Assembly (NCBI RefSeq): GCF_021538895.1
Contig: NZ_JADDRL010000071.1
Coordinates: 1 to 51,283, forward strand
Length of the DNA: 51,283 nucleotides
Direction of reading: 5' to 3'
Origin: Streptomyces olivochromogenes
GTDB lineage: Bacteria > Actinomycetota > Actinomycetes > Streptomycetales > Streptomycetaceae
In this document: one piece after another, positions 41,674 through 49,993 of the stretch
Layout of the letters: the number at the start of each line of letters is the position of its first letter
How positions within the stretch are numbered: position 1 is the stretch's first letter
Notes under the pieces: generated by a model
What the model saw: only the letters and a program-made list of their open reading frames with translations
Told to the model about the DNA's origin: nothing
Databases searched by the model: none
Made by a program: the position numbers and the translations under genes

Positions 41674-42441
41674 GTGCGTCTCTTACTGATCGAGGACGAT
41701 GACCGGGTCGCCGGCCCGCTGATGGAGGGCTTGAGCCGTTACGGGTTCACCGTCGAGCACGCCCGTACCGGCGCCGACGGGCTCGCCGCCGCGGAAACGG
41801 CGATGGTGCTGCTGGACCTGGAACTGCCCGACATGGACGGCATCGATGTCTGCCGGACGCTCCGGCTGCGCTCCCAGGTGCCCATCATCATGATCAGCGC
41901 GAGAAACGACGAGGTCGACCGGGTTCTCGGTCTGGAGCTGGGAGCCGATGACTACCTGTCAAAGCCGTTCGGGGTCCGAGAACTGGTCGCACGGATCCGC
42001 GCCGTCTTCCGGCGTGCCGGACCCGCCGCGGCCAAGCCGGTCCCGGCCGTTCCGGCCGTTCCGGCCGCGGAGGGCGACCGCCCTGATCCGGTGGCCCACG
42101 CCCAGCGGATCGGCCCGCTGACCATCGACCGTCGGGGCCGCCAGGTCCACCTGCACCGGTCCTCCGTGGCCCTCGCGCCCAAGGAGTTCGACCTGCTCGC
42201 CTACCTCGCCGACGATCCCGGCGCCGTGCGCACCCGGCAGCAGATCCTGGACGCCGTGTGGGAACCGCATTACTTCGGCCCCACCAAGACCCTGGACGTC
42301 CATGTCGCCGCGCTGCGCCGCAAACTCGGTGACGCCGCCTGGATCGACAACATCCGCGGCGTGGGATTCCGGCTCGCGCCGCCCGCCGACGCCGCGGCCG
42401 CCGGGCAGGCCGAGGAGAACGTCCGAGAAGGTGACCGGTGA
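41674..42441 (+). CDS. OmpR/PhoB-type response regulator (paralogue 2), with TTA codon
   Basis: A 255-residue regulator: receiver domain starting VRLLLIEDDDR, phospho-Asp in VLLDLELPDMDG, Lys in LSKPFG, a Pro/Ala/Val linker (PAVPAVPA from a short DNA repeat), then a winged helix with LAPKEFDLLAYLADDPG and VWEPHYFGPTKTL. The GTG at 41674 is the likely start (AGGG nine bases upstream); the nearby ATG at 41672 is out of frame. Codon 4 is TTA (41683-41685), the rarest leucine codon in Streptomyces, so production should require the bldA tRNA. It is coupled to the kinase (GTGA overlap) and divergent from the siderophore operon. Confidence 0.92.
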   Translation: MRLLLIEDDDRVAGPLMEGLSRYGFTVEHARTGADGLAAAETAMVLLDLELPDMDGIDVCRTLRLRSQVPIIMISARNDEVDRVLGLELGADDYLSKPFGVRELVARIRAVFRRAGPAAAKPVPAVPAVPAAEGDRPDPVAHAQRIGPLTIDRRGRQVHLHRSSVALAPKEFDLLAYLADDPGAVRTRQQILDAVWEPHYFGPTKTLDVHVAALRRKLGDAAWIDNIRGVGFRLAPPADAAAAGQAEENVREGDR

Positions 42442-43928
42442 CCCGCCGCCTCCTGCTCAGCTATGTCAGCCTCACCCTGCTGGTGCTGCTGTGCCTGGAA
42501 GTGCCGTTCGGCTACGTCTACGCCCGTGGGGAGATGTCGCGGTTCACCGGAAACGGGCAGCAGGCCGCGGTCATGCTCACGGAAATGCTGGAGGAAAAGG
42601 TCGAGCGGCCGGGCGTCACCGACGTTCCCGAACAGGTGACGAGCTTCGCGCGGCGCACCGGCAGCCACGTGGTCGTCGTCGACAGAAAAGGAAAACTGCT
42701 CAGCGACTCACGCAATGCCGTGCCCACCGGTACGGACCTGTCCGCGCGGCCGGACATCGCCACCGCCCTGGCCAACCGTCCCAGTTCCGGCACCCGGCAG
42801 GATCCGGCCCTCGGTGAGGACGTCTTCTTCGCCACGGTGCCGGGCGCCTCGGGCAGCACGATCCGCTGCGTCGTACGGGTGTCGTTTCCCCTCACCGCGG
42901 TGACGGTCAAGGTTCATGACGCCTGGCTGGCGCTGGCGGTCGGGGGGTTGGGGGTGCTGGCGGCCGTCGCGCTGATAGCTCTCGCGCTGGCCCGCTGGAT
43001 CACCTGCCCGGTGCGGGCGTTGGAGCACGCCACGACGCAGCTCGCCGACGGCACCCTGAAGGACCTGCCCGCCACCGACCTCGGGCCCCCCGAGCTGCGG
43101 CGCCTGGCCTCCTGCTTCGTCCGCACCGCGACCCGGCTGCAGCATCTGCTCAAGGCCCAGCACGCCTTCGCCTCGGAGGCGTCCCATCAGCTGAAGACCC
43201 CGCTGACCGCGCTGCGGCTGCGACTGGAGAACTTCGAGCCCTATCTCGACCCACGGGCACAACCCAGCCTCGACGAGGCGGTGGGCGAGGTGGAACGGCT
43301 CAGTCGCATGGTGCACGGTCTGCTGGCCCTGGCCCGGCTGGAGAACGCGGCGACCACCCCGGAGGCCACCGACCTGGACTCCGTCATCGCCGATCGCGCG
43401 GCCGTGTGGGCCGCCTTCGCCGGCGAGCACTACGTGGACATCGTCGTGGCCGGGCCGAGGGTCGGCCGGGTGTGGGCCATCCCCGACGCCCTGGAGCAGA
43501 TCATCGACAATCTGCTCTCCAACGCCCTGCGCGTCTCGCCGCCCGAAACCACGATCACCCTGGCCACCGCGCGGGCAGGCGGTCCGCCCGCAGCAGTGGA
43601 ACTGCACGTGATCGACCAGGGTCCGGGCATGACCGAGGACCAGCGGCTACGCGCCTTCGACCGTTTCTGGCGCGCGAACGACGCCGACCACGAGGGCACC
43701 GGGCTGGGCCTGCCCATCGTGCGGCAGCTGGCCCGCGCCTCGGGCGGCGAGGTGACCTTGCGGGCCGCTTCCGGCGGGGGGCTCGATGCCGTCGTCCGGC
43801 TCAGGACCACCGGCGCACACCGCTCGACCCATCCGCGACGTCCCCGGTCGGCGATATGGGGGAGACAGGACGGTGTGCCACCCGTCCCCGCCGAACGCCC
43901 GCTCGCCGTATCCGACTGGCAGCAATGA
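42438..43928 (+). CDS. Two-component sensor histidine kinase (paralogue 2)
   Basis: A 496-residue membrane kinase starting at the GTG at 42438, inside the regulator's stop. TM1 is at about residues 5-28 and TM2 at about 157-182, with a sensor domain between; then HAMP. The H-box is ASHQLKTPLTALRLRLENF, and the ATPase boxes are DNLLSNALRVSP, DQGPGMT and GTGLGLPIV. The catalytic core is nearly identical to the kinase at 32536, while the extracytoplasmic part has diverged more, as expected if the copies sense different cues. The C-terminal tail after about residue 460 is Pro/Arg-rich and unstructured. Confidence 0.92.
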   Translation: MTRRLLLSYVSLTLLVLLCLEVPFGYVYARGEMSRFTGNGQQAAVMLTEMLEEKVERPGVTDVPEQVTSFARRTGSHVVVVDRKGKLLSDSRNAVPTGTDLSARPDIATALANRPSSGTRQDPALGEDVFFATVPGASGSTIRCVVRVSFPLTAVTVKVHDAWLALAVGGLGVLAAVALIALALARWITCPVRALEHATTQLADGTLKDLPATDLGPPELRRLASCFVRTATRLQHLLKAQHAFASEASHQLKTPLTALRLRLENFEPYLDPRAQPSLDEAVGEVERLSRMVHGLLALARLENAATTPEATDLDSVIADRAAVWAAFAGEHYVDIVVAGPRVGRVWAIPDALEQIIDNLLSNALRVSPPETTITLATARAGGPPAAVELHVIDQGPGMTEDQRLRAFDRFWRANDADHEGTGLGLPIVRQLARASGGEVTLRAASGGGLDAVVRLRTTGAHRSTHPRRPRSAIWGRQDGVPPVPAERPLAVSDWQQ

Positions 43929-43997
43929 GGTTCGCCGCACTCCAAGCCCGTAAGCACCACATCCCTCCCCGCACCACGAACGATCACGGACACACCC

Positions 43998-44843
43998 ATG
44001 ACGACGAACACCGACATCTCGTGCACCGCAGGCGGCGGGCAGGCCGTGCCGGCCGGACCCGCACCCAAGACCATGCGACTTCTCCTCGTCGAGGACGACG
44101 ACCGGATCGCCGGCCCCATCATGGAAGGGCTGGACCGCTACGGCTTCGCCGTCGACCATGTGAAATCCGGGGCCTCGGCCCTGTCGGCCTCCCCCGCCGC
44201 CCTCGTCCTGCTGGACCTCGGACTGCCCGACATGGACGGCATCGACGTCTGCCGGGCCCTGCGCGCCCGCTCCGCGGTCCCCATCATCATGATCACCGCA
44301 CGGAGCGAGGAGGCGGACCGCGTCGTCGGCCTGGAGGTCGGGGCGGACGACTACCTGTCCAAGCCTTTCGGCGTACGCGAGTTGGTGGCCCGTATCCGAG
44401 CGGTCACCCGCCGCACCCACCCCGAGAGGCACGCCCCACCGCGCACCGGCACCGGCACCGGCACCGGCACCGGCACCGGCACCACCGGAGTGCCCCTCGA
44501 AGGCTCACCGCACGCGCGACTCCCCGAGGAGCGCGGCGACCAGCGCCTCGGCCCGCTGACCATCAACCGGCGGACCAGGGGCGTCACCCTCGACAGCCGC
44601 CCGCTCACCCTCACTCCGAAGGAGTTCGATCTCCTGGCCCAACTGGCCGGCGATCCCGGCGCCGTGCACTCCCGCCAGCAGATCCTCGACACGGTGTGGG
44701 ACCCGAACTACTTCGGCCCCACCCGCACACTCGACGTGCATGTGTCGGCGCTGCGCCGCAAGTTGGGCGACCCGTCCTGGATCGCCACCGTCCGCGGCAT
44801 CGGCTTCCGGCTCACCGTTCCCGGCGACAGCGGGTACGCCTGA
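43998..44843 (+). CDS. Orphan OmpR/PhoB-type response regulator (paralogue 3)
   Basis: A 281-residue regulator without its own kinase. A 25-residue N-terminal extension (rich in Thr, Gly and Ala) precedes the receiver domain MRLLLVEDDDR, with phospho-Asp in VLLDLGLPDMDG and Lys in LSKPFG. The interdomain linker is lengthened by an in-frame Thr-Gly repeat (RTGTGTGTGTGTG) from six CACCGG units. The winged helix carries LTPKEFDLLAQLAGDPG and VWDPNYFGPTRTL. It lies 69 bp after paralogue-2 kinase and may be phosphorylated by it. An internal ATG at 44073 would match the length of the other paralogues, but neither start has a strong ribosome-binding site. Confidence 0.88.
   Translation: MTTNTDISCTAGGGQAVPAGPAPKTMRLLLVEDDDRIAGPIMEGLDRYGFAVDHVKSGASALSASPAALVLLDLGLPDMDGIDVCRALRARSAVPIIMITARSEEADRVVGLEVGADDYLSKPFGVRELVARIRAVTRRTHPERHAPPRTGTGTGTGTGTGTTGVPLEGSPHARLPEERGDQRLGPLTINRRTRGVTLDSRPLTLTPKEFDLLAQLAGDPGAVHSRQQILDTVWDPNYFGPTRTLDVHVSALRRKLGDPSWIATVRGIGFRLTVPGDSGYA
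44444..44479 (+). repeat. Six tandem CACCGG units in regulator linker
   Basis: Six perfect copies of CACCGG (44444-44479), followed by a partial copy. Each unit encodes two residues (Thr-Gly in this frame), so gain or loss of units changes linker length without breaking the frame. It sits between the receiver and DNA-binding domains of the orphan regulator. Confidence 0.9.
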
Positions 44844-44878
44844 ACGACGCCGCCGACGGCGAGCTCACGGCAACCGGC

Positions 44879-46066
44879 CTACAACCCCACGATCTTGTTC
44901 CACCGCTGGGCGAACTCCACCCGTTCCGTGGAGGTGATGTCCCGGGCGATGGCGAGGTGCTTGCGCATCGTGTCGTCCGGGAAGATCAGGGGGTTGTCGG
45001 CGAGGGCAGCGGTGTCCGCGTCCTTGGAGGCGGCCAGGACCTCCCGGGCGGCCGGCACCGGGCAGACGTAGTTGACCCAGGCGGCGAGCTCCGCGGCGAC
45101 CTCGGGCTCGTAGTAGTAGTCGATCAGACGCTCGGCGTTGGCCTTGTGGCGGGCCCGGTTGGGGATCATCAGGGAGTCCGACCAGAGTTCGGCGCCCTCC
45201 TCGGGGACGACGAAGCGGATGTCGGGGTTGTCGGCCTGGAGCTGGATCACGTCGCCGGAGTAGGCCTGGCAGGCCAGTACGTCGCCGCTGACCAGGTCCT
45301 TGGTGTAGTCGTTGCCGGTGAAGCGGCGGATCTGGCCCCGGCGGACCTCCTTCTCCACCTGGTCGCACACCTGGTGGAAGTCGTCCGCCGTCCATTTGGT
45401 GATGTCGACGCCGTTGCCCTGCATCAGCAGCGCGAACGCCTCGTCGAGGCCGGACAGCAGGGTCACGCGGCCCTTGAGGTCGTCCGCCCACAGGTCGGAG
45501 ACCCGGCGGATCTCGCGGCCGAGCTTGCGGCGGTTGTATGCGATGCCCGTGATGCCCGACTGCCACGGCACCGTGCACCTGCGGCCGGGGTCGAAGGCCG
45601 GTGAACGGAGCAGGGGGTCGAGGTACTTCGCCACGTTCGACTGGTGGGCGCGGTCCATCCGCTGCACCCAGCCCAGCCGCACGAACCGCGCGCACATCCA
45701 GTCGCTCATGACGATCAGGTCGCGGCCCGTCGACTGGTGGTTCATCAGCGCGGGGCTGATCTTGCCGAAGAACTCGTCGTTGTCGTTGATCTCCTCGACG
45801 TAGTCGACGGAGATGCCCGTGCGCTTCTCGAAGGCTTCCAGCGTGGGCCGCTTGTTCGGGTTGTCGTCGTCGGTGTCGATGTACAGCGGCCAGTTCGCCC
45901 AGGCCAGCCTCTTGTCGGTGGCGGACAGGTCCGCGACGGCACGGTCGCCGGGCCGCACGTAGGCGGCGGGCACCCCGCAGCCGGCGAGCGCACCGAGCGC
46001 GGCGGTGCCGCCCAGCGCGCGCAGCAGGGAACGGCGGGAGACGGGGTGGGAAGGAGTCTGGGCCAT
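44879..46066 (-). CDS. PotD/PotF-like polyamine ABC transporter substrate-binding lipoprotein (Tat)
   Basis: A 395-residue binding protein. The N-terminus has the Tat motif SRRSLLRAL and lipobox LAGC. The mature part matches spermidine/putrescine-binding proteins: LAWANWPLYID, FEKRTGISVDYVEEINDNDEFFGKI (cut here into its ends FEKRTGISV and NDNDEFFGK), DLIVMSDWM, PWQSGITGIAYN and VPEEGAELWSDSLMIP. It should capture putrescine or related polyamines for import. The ATG at 46066 is chosen because the Tat signal starts just after it; a TTG at 46102 is in frame. It lies near aldehyde dehydrogenase, Lrp and aminotransferase genes of a polyamine/GABA route. No permease or ATPase of the Pot type is in this window downstream of it. 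Confidence 0.9.
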   Translation of the reverse strand: MAQTPSHPVSRRSLLRALGGTAALGALAGCGVPAAYVRPGDRAVADLSATDKRLAWANWPLYIDTDDDNPNKRPTLEAFEKRTGISVDYVEEINDNDEFFGKISPALMNHQSTGRDLIVMSDWMCARFVRLGWVQRMDRAHQSNVAKYLDPLLRSPAFDPGRRCTVPWQSGITGIAYNRRKLGREIRRVSDLWADDLKGRVTLLSGLDEAFALLMQGNGVDITKWTADDFHQVCDQVEKEVRRGQIRRFTGNDYTKDLVSGDVLACQAYSGDVIQLQADNPDIRFVVPEEGAELWSDSLMIPNRARHKANAERLIDYYYEPEVAAELAAWVNYVCPVPAAREVLAASKDADTAALADNPLIFPDDTMRKHLAIARDITSTERVEFAQRWNKIVGL

Positions 46067-46102
46067 TCGCGAAGCATGCCTTTCGCCGCTGTGGCCGGAC
46101 AA

Positions 46103-46147
46103 TCGACGCTGCGTCGAGCGGGTCCGGCGGTAACCGACACCTTGTCG
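46103..46147. promoter_or_regulatory. Two dyads upstream of the polyamine-binding protein gene
   Basis: TCGACGC-T-GCGTCGA (46103-46117) is a perfect 15-base palindrome 37 bp upstream of the start codon, and CGACA-CCT-TGTCG (46135-46147) is a second dyad 18 bp further. They may be operators for this gene. The regulator is unknown; the Lrp protein encoded nearby is one candidate. Confidence 0.4.
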
Positions 46148-46223
46148 ATCAATGGCGGCCGCGCGTAGGTCAGTTGCGGTCGGTTGCGGCCTGGATGTCG
46201 GTCACGGGGCGCCGGTCTCCGGC

Positions 46224-46270
46224 AAAAAACGTCGCGGCCCCGGACGGACCGTCCTCCGTCCGGGGCCGCG
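46224..46270 (-). terminator. Intrinsic terminator after the aldehyde dehydrogenase gene
   Basis: CGCGGCCCCGGACGGA (46233-46248) pairs perfectly with TCCGTCCGGGGCCGCG (46255-46270), giving a 16-bp stem and 6-base loop. On the minus strand it is followed after three bases by six T residues (46229-46224), a full intrinsic terminator starting 12 bp past the dehydrogenase stop. It separates that gene from the polyamine-binding protein gene. Confidence 0.93.
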
Positions 46271-46281
46271 CGTGCGGTGCG

Positions 46282-47730
46282 TCAGCCGTCGAGGGACGTC
46301 ATGACGTGCTTGATGCGGGTGTAGTCGTCGAAGCCGTAGCCCGACAGGTCCTTGCCGTAGCCGGACTTCTTGAAGCCGCCGTGCGGCATCTCGGCGACCA
46401 GCGGGATGTGGGTGTTGATCCACACGCAGCCGAAGTCCAGGACCTTTGACATCCGCATGGCGCGGGCGTGGTCCTTGGTCCACACGGAGGAGGCCAGGGC
46501 GTACTCGACGCCGTTGGCCCACTCGATGGCCTGGCCCTCGTCCGAGAAGGACTGGACGGTGATGACCGGGCCGAAGACCTCCTTCTGGACGATCTCGTCG
46601 TCCTGCTTGAGGCCCGAGACGACGGTCGGGGCGTAGAAGTAGCCCTTGTCGCCGACCTGGTGGCCGCCGGCCTCGACCTTGGCGTGCGCGGGCAGGCGCT
46701 CGATGAAGCCGGAGACCTGCTTGAGCTGGTTCGGGTTGTTCAGCGGGCCGTAGAGCACGTCCTCGTCGTCCGGCTGGCCGGTCTTCGTCTCGGCGGCGGC
46801 CTTGGCCAGCGCGGCGACGAACTCGTCGTGGATGGACTCCTGGACGAGCACGCGGGTGGCGGCGGTGCAGTCCTGGCCGGCGTTGAAGAAGCCCGCCACG
46901 GAGATGTCCTCGACGGCCTTGGCGATGGCCGCACTGTCGAGGTCATCGAATACGACGACCGGCGCCTTGCCGCCCAGCTCCAGGTGGACGCGCTTGAGGT
47001 CCTTGGACGCGGACTCGGCGACCGACATGCCGGCGCGCACGGAGCCGGTGATGGAGGCCATCGCCGGGGTCGGGTGCTCGACCATCGCGCGACCGGTGTC
47101 ACGGTCACCGCAGATGACGTTGAAGACGCCCTTGGGCAGGATCGAGCCGATGATGTCGGCCATCAGGACGGTGGAGGCGGGGGTCGTGTCCGAGGGCTTC
47201 AGCACGACCGTGTTGCCGGCGGCGATCGCCGGGGCGAACTTCCACACGGCCATCATCATCGGGTAGTTCCACGGCGCGACCTGCGCGCAGACGCCGACCG
47301 GCTCGCGGCGGATCATGGAGGTCATGCCCTCCATGTACTCACCGGCGGAGCGGCCCTCCAGCATGCGCGCCGCGCCCGCGAAGAAGCGGATCTGGTCGAC
47401 CATCGGCGGGATCTCCTCGGAGCGGGTCAGGCCGACCGGCTTGCCCGTGTTCTCCACCTCCGCCGCGATGAGTTCCTCGGCGCGCTCCTCGAACGCGTCG
47501 GCGATCTTCAGGAGGGCCTTCTGCCGCTCGGCGGGCGTCGTGTCGCGCCAGGCCGGGAAGGCCGCGGCGGCGGCCGCCATGGCGGCGTCGACGTCCGTCT
47601 CACCGGACAGCGGGGCGGTCGCGTAGGCCTCGCCGGTCGCGGGGTTGACCACCTCGGTGGTCCGTCCGTCGGCGGCGTCCCGGAACTCACCGTCGATGTA
47701 GTTGCGCAGACGACGCAGCTCGGTGCTCAC
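46282..47730 (-). CDS. Aldehyde dehydrogenase, likely gamma-aminobutyraldehyde/semialdehyde type
   Basis: A 482-residue NAD(P)-dependent aldehyde dehydrogenase of full family length. Catalytic residues are all present: Asn in APWNYPMM, Glu in HLELGGKAP, and the nucleophile Cys in NAGQDCTAATR. It has the cofactor segment LKPSDTTPAS and C-terminal MPHGGFKKSGYGKD. In a polyamine route it would oxidise the aminoaldehyde made by the neighbouring transaminase, for example 4-aminobutyraldehyde to GABA; the substrate is inferred from context. GTG start at 47730. It is divergent from the Lrp regulator gene and closed by a strong terminator. Confidence 0.92.
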   Translation of the reverse strand: MSTELRRLRNYIDGEFRDAADGRTTEVVNPATGEAYATAPLSGETDVDAAMAAAAAAFPAWRDTTPAERQKALLKIADAFEERAEELIAAEVENTGKPVGLTRSEEIPPMVDQIRFFAGAARMLEGRSAGEYMEGMTSMIRREPVGVCAQVAPWNYPMMMAVWKFAPAIAAGNTVVLKPSDTTPASTVLMADIIGSILPKGVFNVICGDRDTGRAMVEHPTPAMASITGSVRAGMSVAESASKDLKRVHLELGGKAPVVVFDDLDSAAIAKAVEDISVAGFFNAGQDCTAATRVLVQESIHDEFVAALAKAAAETKTGQPDDEDVLYGPLNNPNQLKQVSGFIERLPAHAKVEAGGHQVGDKGYFYAPTVVSGLKQDDEIVQKEVFGPVITVQSFSDEGQAIEWANGVEYALASSVWTKDHARAMRMSKVLDFGCVWINTHIPLVAEMPHGGFKKSGYGKDLSGYGFDDYTRIKHVMTSLDG

Positions 47731-47907
47731 TGCCGGCCCTCCAAGGTGTTCGGGGTGCGGGTTTGTCCAGTCACTGAGACACCCACACTAGTCCGAGACC
47801 CCACGTTTTCAACACCCCCGATCCCATCAAGGCTGCGAAATCCGCAGGACCCGGTCACACAAACAACGAATTTCATCGCTTCGGCCTTGCGGAACTGTCG
47901 AGACGTC

Positions 47908-48426
47908 GTGCACAGTGAGGCCGTGGCCAGTCGAAGCGCAGACCAGAGGGACTCGCCCCGCGAGTCCAGGAACGGCAACCACCAGTTGGATGCCGTCTCC
48001 CTCGCCATCATTCAGCAGCTCCAGGAGGACGGCCGCCGGCCGTACGCCGCGATCGGCAAGGCCGTCGGGCTCTCCGAGGCGGCCGTGCGCCAGCGCGTCC
48101 AGAAGCTGCTGGACCAGGGCGTCATGCAGATCGTCGCCGTCACGGACCCGCTCACCGTGGGCTTCCGCCGGCAGGCGATGGTCGGCATCAACGTCGAGGG
48201 CGATGTCGAGTCGATCGCTGACGCGCTGAGCGCCATGTCGGAAGTCGAGTACGTGGTGATGGCCGCGGGCTCGTTCGACATCCTCGCCGAGATCGTCTGC
48301 GAGGACGACGACCACCTGCTGGACGTCATCAACAAACGCATCCGGGCGCTGCCCGGCGTGCGCTCCACCGAGAGCTTCGTCTACCTGAAGCTCAAGAAGC
48401 AGACCTACATGTGGGGAACCCGATAA
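47908..48426 (+). CDS. Lrp/AsnC family transcriptional regulator
   Basis: A 172-residue regulator. An N-terminal extension (about 25 residues, Ser/Arg-rich) precedes the helix-turn-helix (LDAVSLAIIQQL, YAAIGKAVGLSEAAVRQRVQKL). The RAM ligand domain follows (VGINVEGDVESI, YVVMAAGSFDILAEIVC, LPGVRSTESFVYLKLKKQ). I place the start at the GTG at 47908; a GTG at 47923 is also in frame and neither has a well-spaced ribosome-binding site. It is divergent from the aldehyde dehydrogenase (177 bp apart) and overlaps the aminotransferase by 16 bp, so it probably controls both in response to an amino acid or amine. Confidence 0.9.
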   Translation: MHSEAVASRSADQRDSPRESRNGNHQLDAVSLAIIQQLQEDGRRPYAAIGKAVGLSEAAVRQRVQKLLDQGVMQIVAVTDPLTVGFRRQAMVGINVEGDVESIADALSAMSEVEYVVMAAGSFDILAEIVCEDDDHLLDVINKRIRALPGVRSTESFVYLKLKKQTYMWGTR

Positions 48427-49793
48427 CCGTGACCCAGAAGGACCTCAGCAAGACCGCGTACGACCACCTGTGGATGCACTTCACCCGCATGTCCTCGTAC
48501 GAGAACTCCCCCGTTCCCACGATCGTCCGTGGCGAGGGCACCTACATCTACGACGACAAGGGCAAGCGCTACCTGGACGGTCTCGCGGGTCTGTTCGTGG
48601 TCCAGGCCGGTCACGGCCGCATGGAGCTCGCCGAGACCGCCTCCAAGCAGGCCCAGGAGCTGGCGTTCTTCCCGGTGTGGTCCTACGCCCACCCGAAGGC
48701 CGTGGAACTGGCGGAGCGCATCGCCGACTACGCCCCGGGCGACCTGAACAAGGTCTTCTTCACCACCGGCGGCGGTGAGGCGGTCGAGACCGCCTGGAAG
48801 CTCGCCAAGCAGTACTTCAAGCTCACCGGCAAGCCGACCAAGTACAAGGTCATCTCCCGCGCGGTCGCCTACCACGGCACCCCGCAGGGCGCCCTGTCGA
48901 TCACCGGCCTGCCGGGTCTGAAGGCCCCCTTCGAGCCGCTGGTGCCGGGTGCGCACAAGGTGCCGAACACCAACATCTACCGCGCCCCGATCTTCGGCGA
49001 CGACCCCGAGGCCTTCGGCCGCTGGGCCGCCGACCAGATCGAGCAGGAGATCCTCTTCGAGGGCCCGGACACCGTCGCCGCGGTCTTCCTGGAGCCGGTG
49101 CAGAACGCCGGTGGCTGCTTCCCGCCGCCGCCCGGCTACTTCCAGCGCGTGCGCGAGATCTGCGACAAGTACGACGTGCTGCTGGTCTCGGACGAGGTCA
49201 TCTGCGCCTTCGGCCGCCTGGGCACGATGTTCGCCTGCGACAAGTTCGGCTACGTCCCGGACATGATCACCTGCGCCAAGGGCATGACCTCGGGCTACTC
49301 CCCGATCGGCGCCTGCGTGGTCTCCGACCGGATCGCCGAGCCGTTCTACAAGGGCGACAACACCTTCCTGCACGGCTACACCTTCGGCGGCCACCCGGTG
49401 TCGGCCGCGGTGGGCCTGGCGAACCTGGACCTGTTCGAGCGCGAGGGCCTCAACCAGCACGTGCTGGACAACGAGGGCGCGTTCCTGTCCACGCTGCAGA
49501 AGCTGCACGACCTGCCGATCGTCGGCGACGTCCGCGGCAACGGCTTCTTCTACGGCATCGAGTTGGTCAAGGACAAGCACACCAAGGAGTCCTTCAACGA
49601 CGAGGAGACCGAGCGCGTCCTGTACGGCTTCCTCTCGAAGGCGCTCTTCGAGAACGGCCTGTACTGCCGTGCCGACGACCGTGGTGACCCGGTCATCCAG
49701 CTCGCCCCGCCGCTGATCTCCAACCAGGACACGTTCGACGAGATCGAGCAGATCCTGCGCGCGACGCTGACGGAGGCGTGGACGAAGCTGTGA
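48411..49793 (+). CDS. Class III omega-aminotransferase, likely polyamine/GABA route
   Basis: A 460-residue PLP enzyme of the class III (fold type I) aminotransferases. Motifs: YLDGLAGLFVVQAGHGR, FFTTGGGEAVETAWKLA, AYHGTP, DEVICAFGR and the PLP lysine in CAKGMTSGY, then HGYTFGGHP. Relatives transfer the amino group of putrescine, diamines, GABA or beta-alanine to pyruvate or 2-oxoglutarate. With the aldehyde dehydrogenase, Lrp regulator and polyamine-binding protein around it, a putrescine-type substrate is likely. The order of genes matches what I remember of the polyamine region of S. coelicolor around SCO5655-SCO5658. GTG at 48411; an alternative GTG lies at 48429. Confidence 0.92.
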   Translation: MGNPITVTQKDLSKTAYDHLWMHFTRMSSYENSPVPTIVRGEGTYIYDDKGKRYLDGLAGLFVVQAGHGRMELAETASKQAQELAFFPVWSYAHPKAVELAERIADYAPGDLNKVFFTTGGGEAVETAWKLAKQYFKLTGKPTKYKVISRAVAYHGTPQGALSITGLPGLKAPFEPLVPGAHKVPNTNIYRAPIFGDDPEAFGRWAADQIEQEILFEGPDTVAAVFLEPVQNAGGCFPPPPGYFQRVREICDKYDVLLVSDEVICAFGRLGTMFACDKFGYVPDMITCAKGMTSGYSPIGACVVSDRIAEPFYKGDNTFLHGYTFGGHPVSAAVGLANLDLFEREGLNQHVLDNEGAFLSTLQKLHDLPIVGDVRGNGFFYGIELVKDKHTKESFNDEETERVLYGFLSKALFENGLYCRADDRGDPVIQLAPPLISNQDTFDEIEQILRATLTEAWTKL

Positions 49794-49816
49794 TCAGCTG
49801 ACGCTGTGACCGGTTC

Positions 49817-49862
49817 CGGCCCCGGGCCGCCCATTCGAGTGAGAAAGGGCGGCCCGGGGCCG
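49817..49862 (+). terminator. Hairpin terminator after the aminotransferase gene
   Basis: CGGCCCCGGGCCGCCC (49817-49832) pairs perfectly with GGGCGGCCCGGGGCCG (49847-49862) around a 14-base loop. It begins 23 bp after the aminotransferase stop. There is no T tract. Confidence 0.85.
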
Positions 49863-49893
49863 TGTGCTGTCCGGCCTCCCGCCGTGGCCTGCC

Positions 49894-49899
49894 TAGCGT
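49894..49899 (+). promoter_or_regulatory. -10 element for the ABC ATPase gene
   Basis: TAGCGT follows the terminator by 31 bp and lies about 95 bp upstream of the ABC ATPase start. It has the form of Streptomyces -10 boxes and would give a leader of roughly 85-90 bases. No clear -35 is seen. Confidence 0.4.
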
Positions 49900-49993
49900 G
49901 CCAGTGACCGATCGGCCCCCGCCTTCGTTCCCCCGCACGGGGGATTTCGCGAATCGCGCACGGCTTTTCCGATCCGAACCGAGGTGTACGCCC

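Noticed and set aside
44444..44479. CRISPR-like or structural DNA repeat array
   Set aside because: Units are 6 bp without spacers and encode an in-frame Thr-Gly linker; a simple tandem repeat is sufficient.
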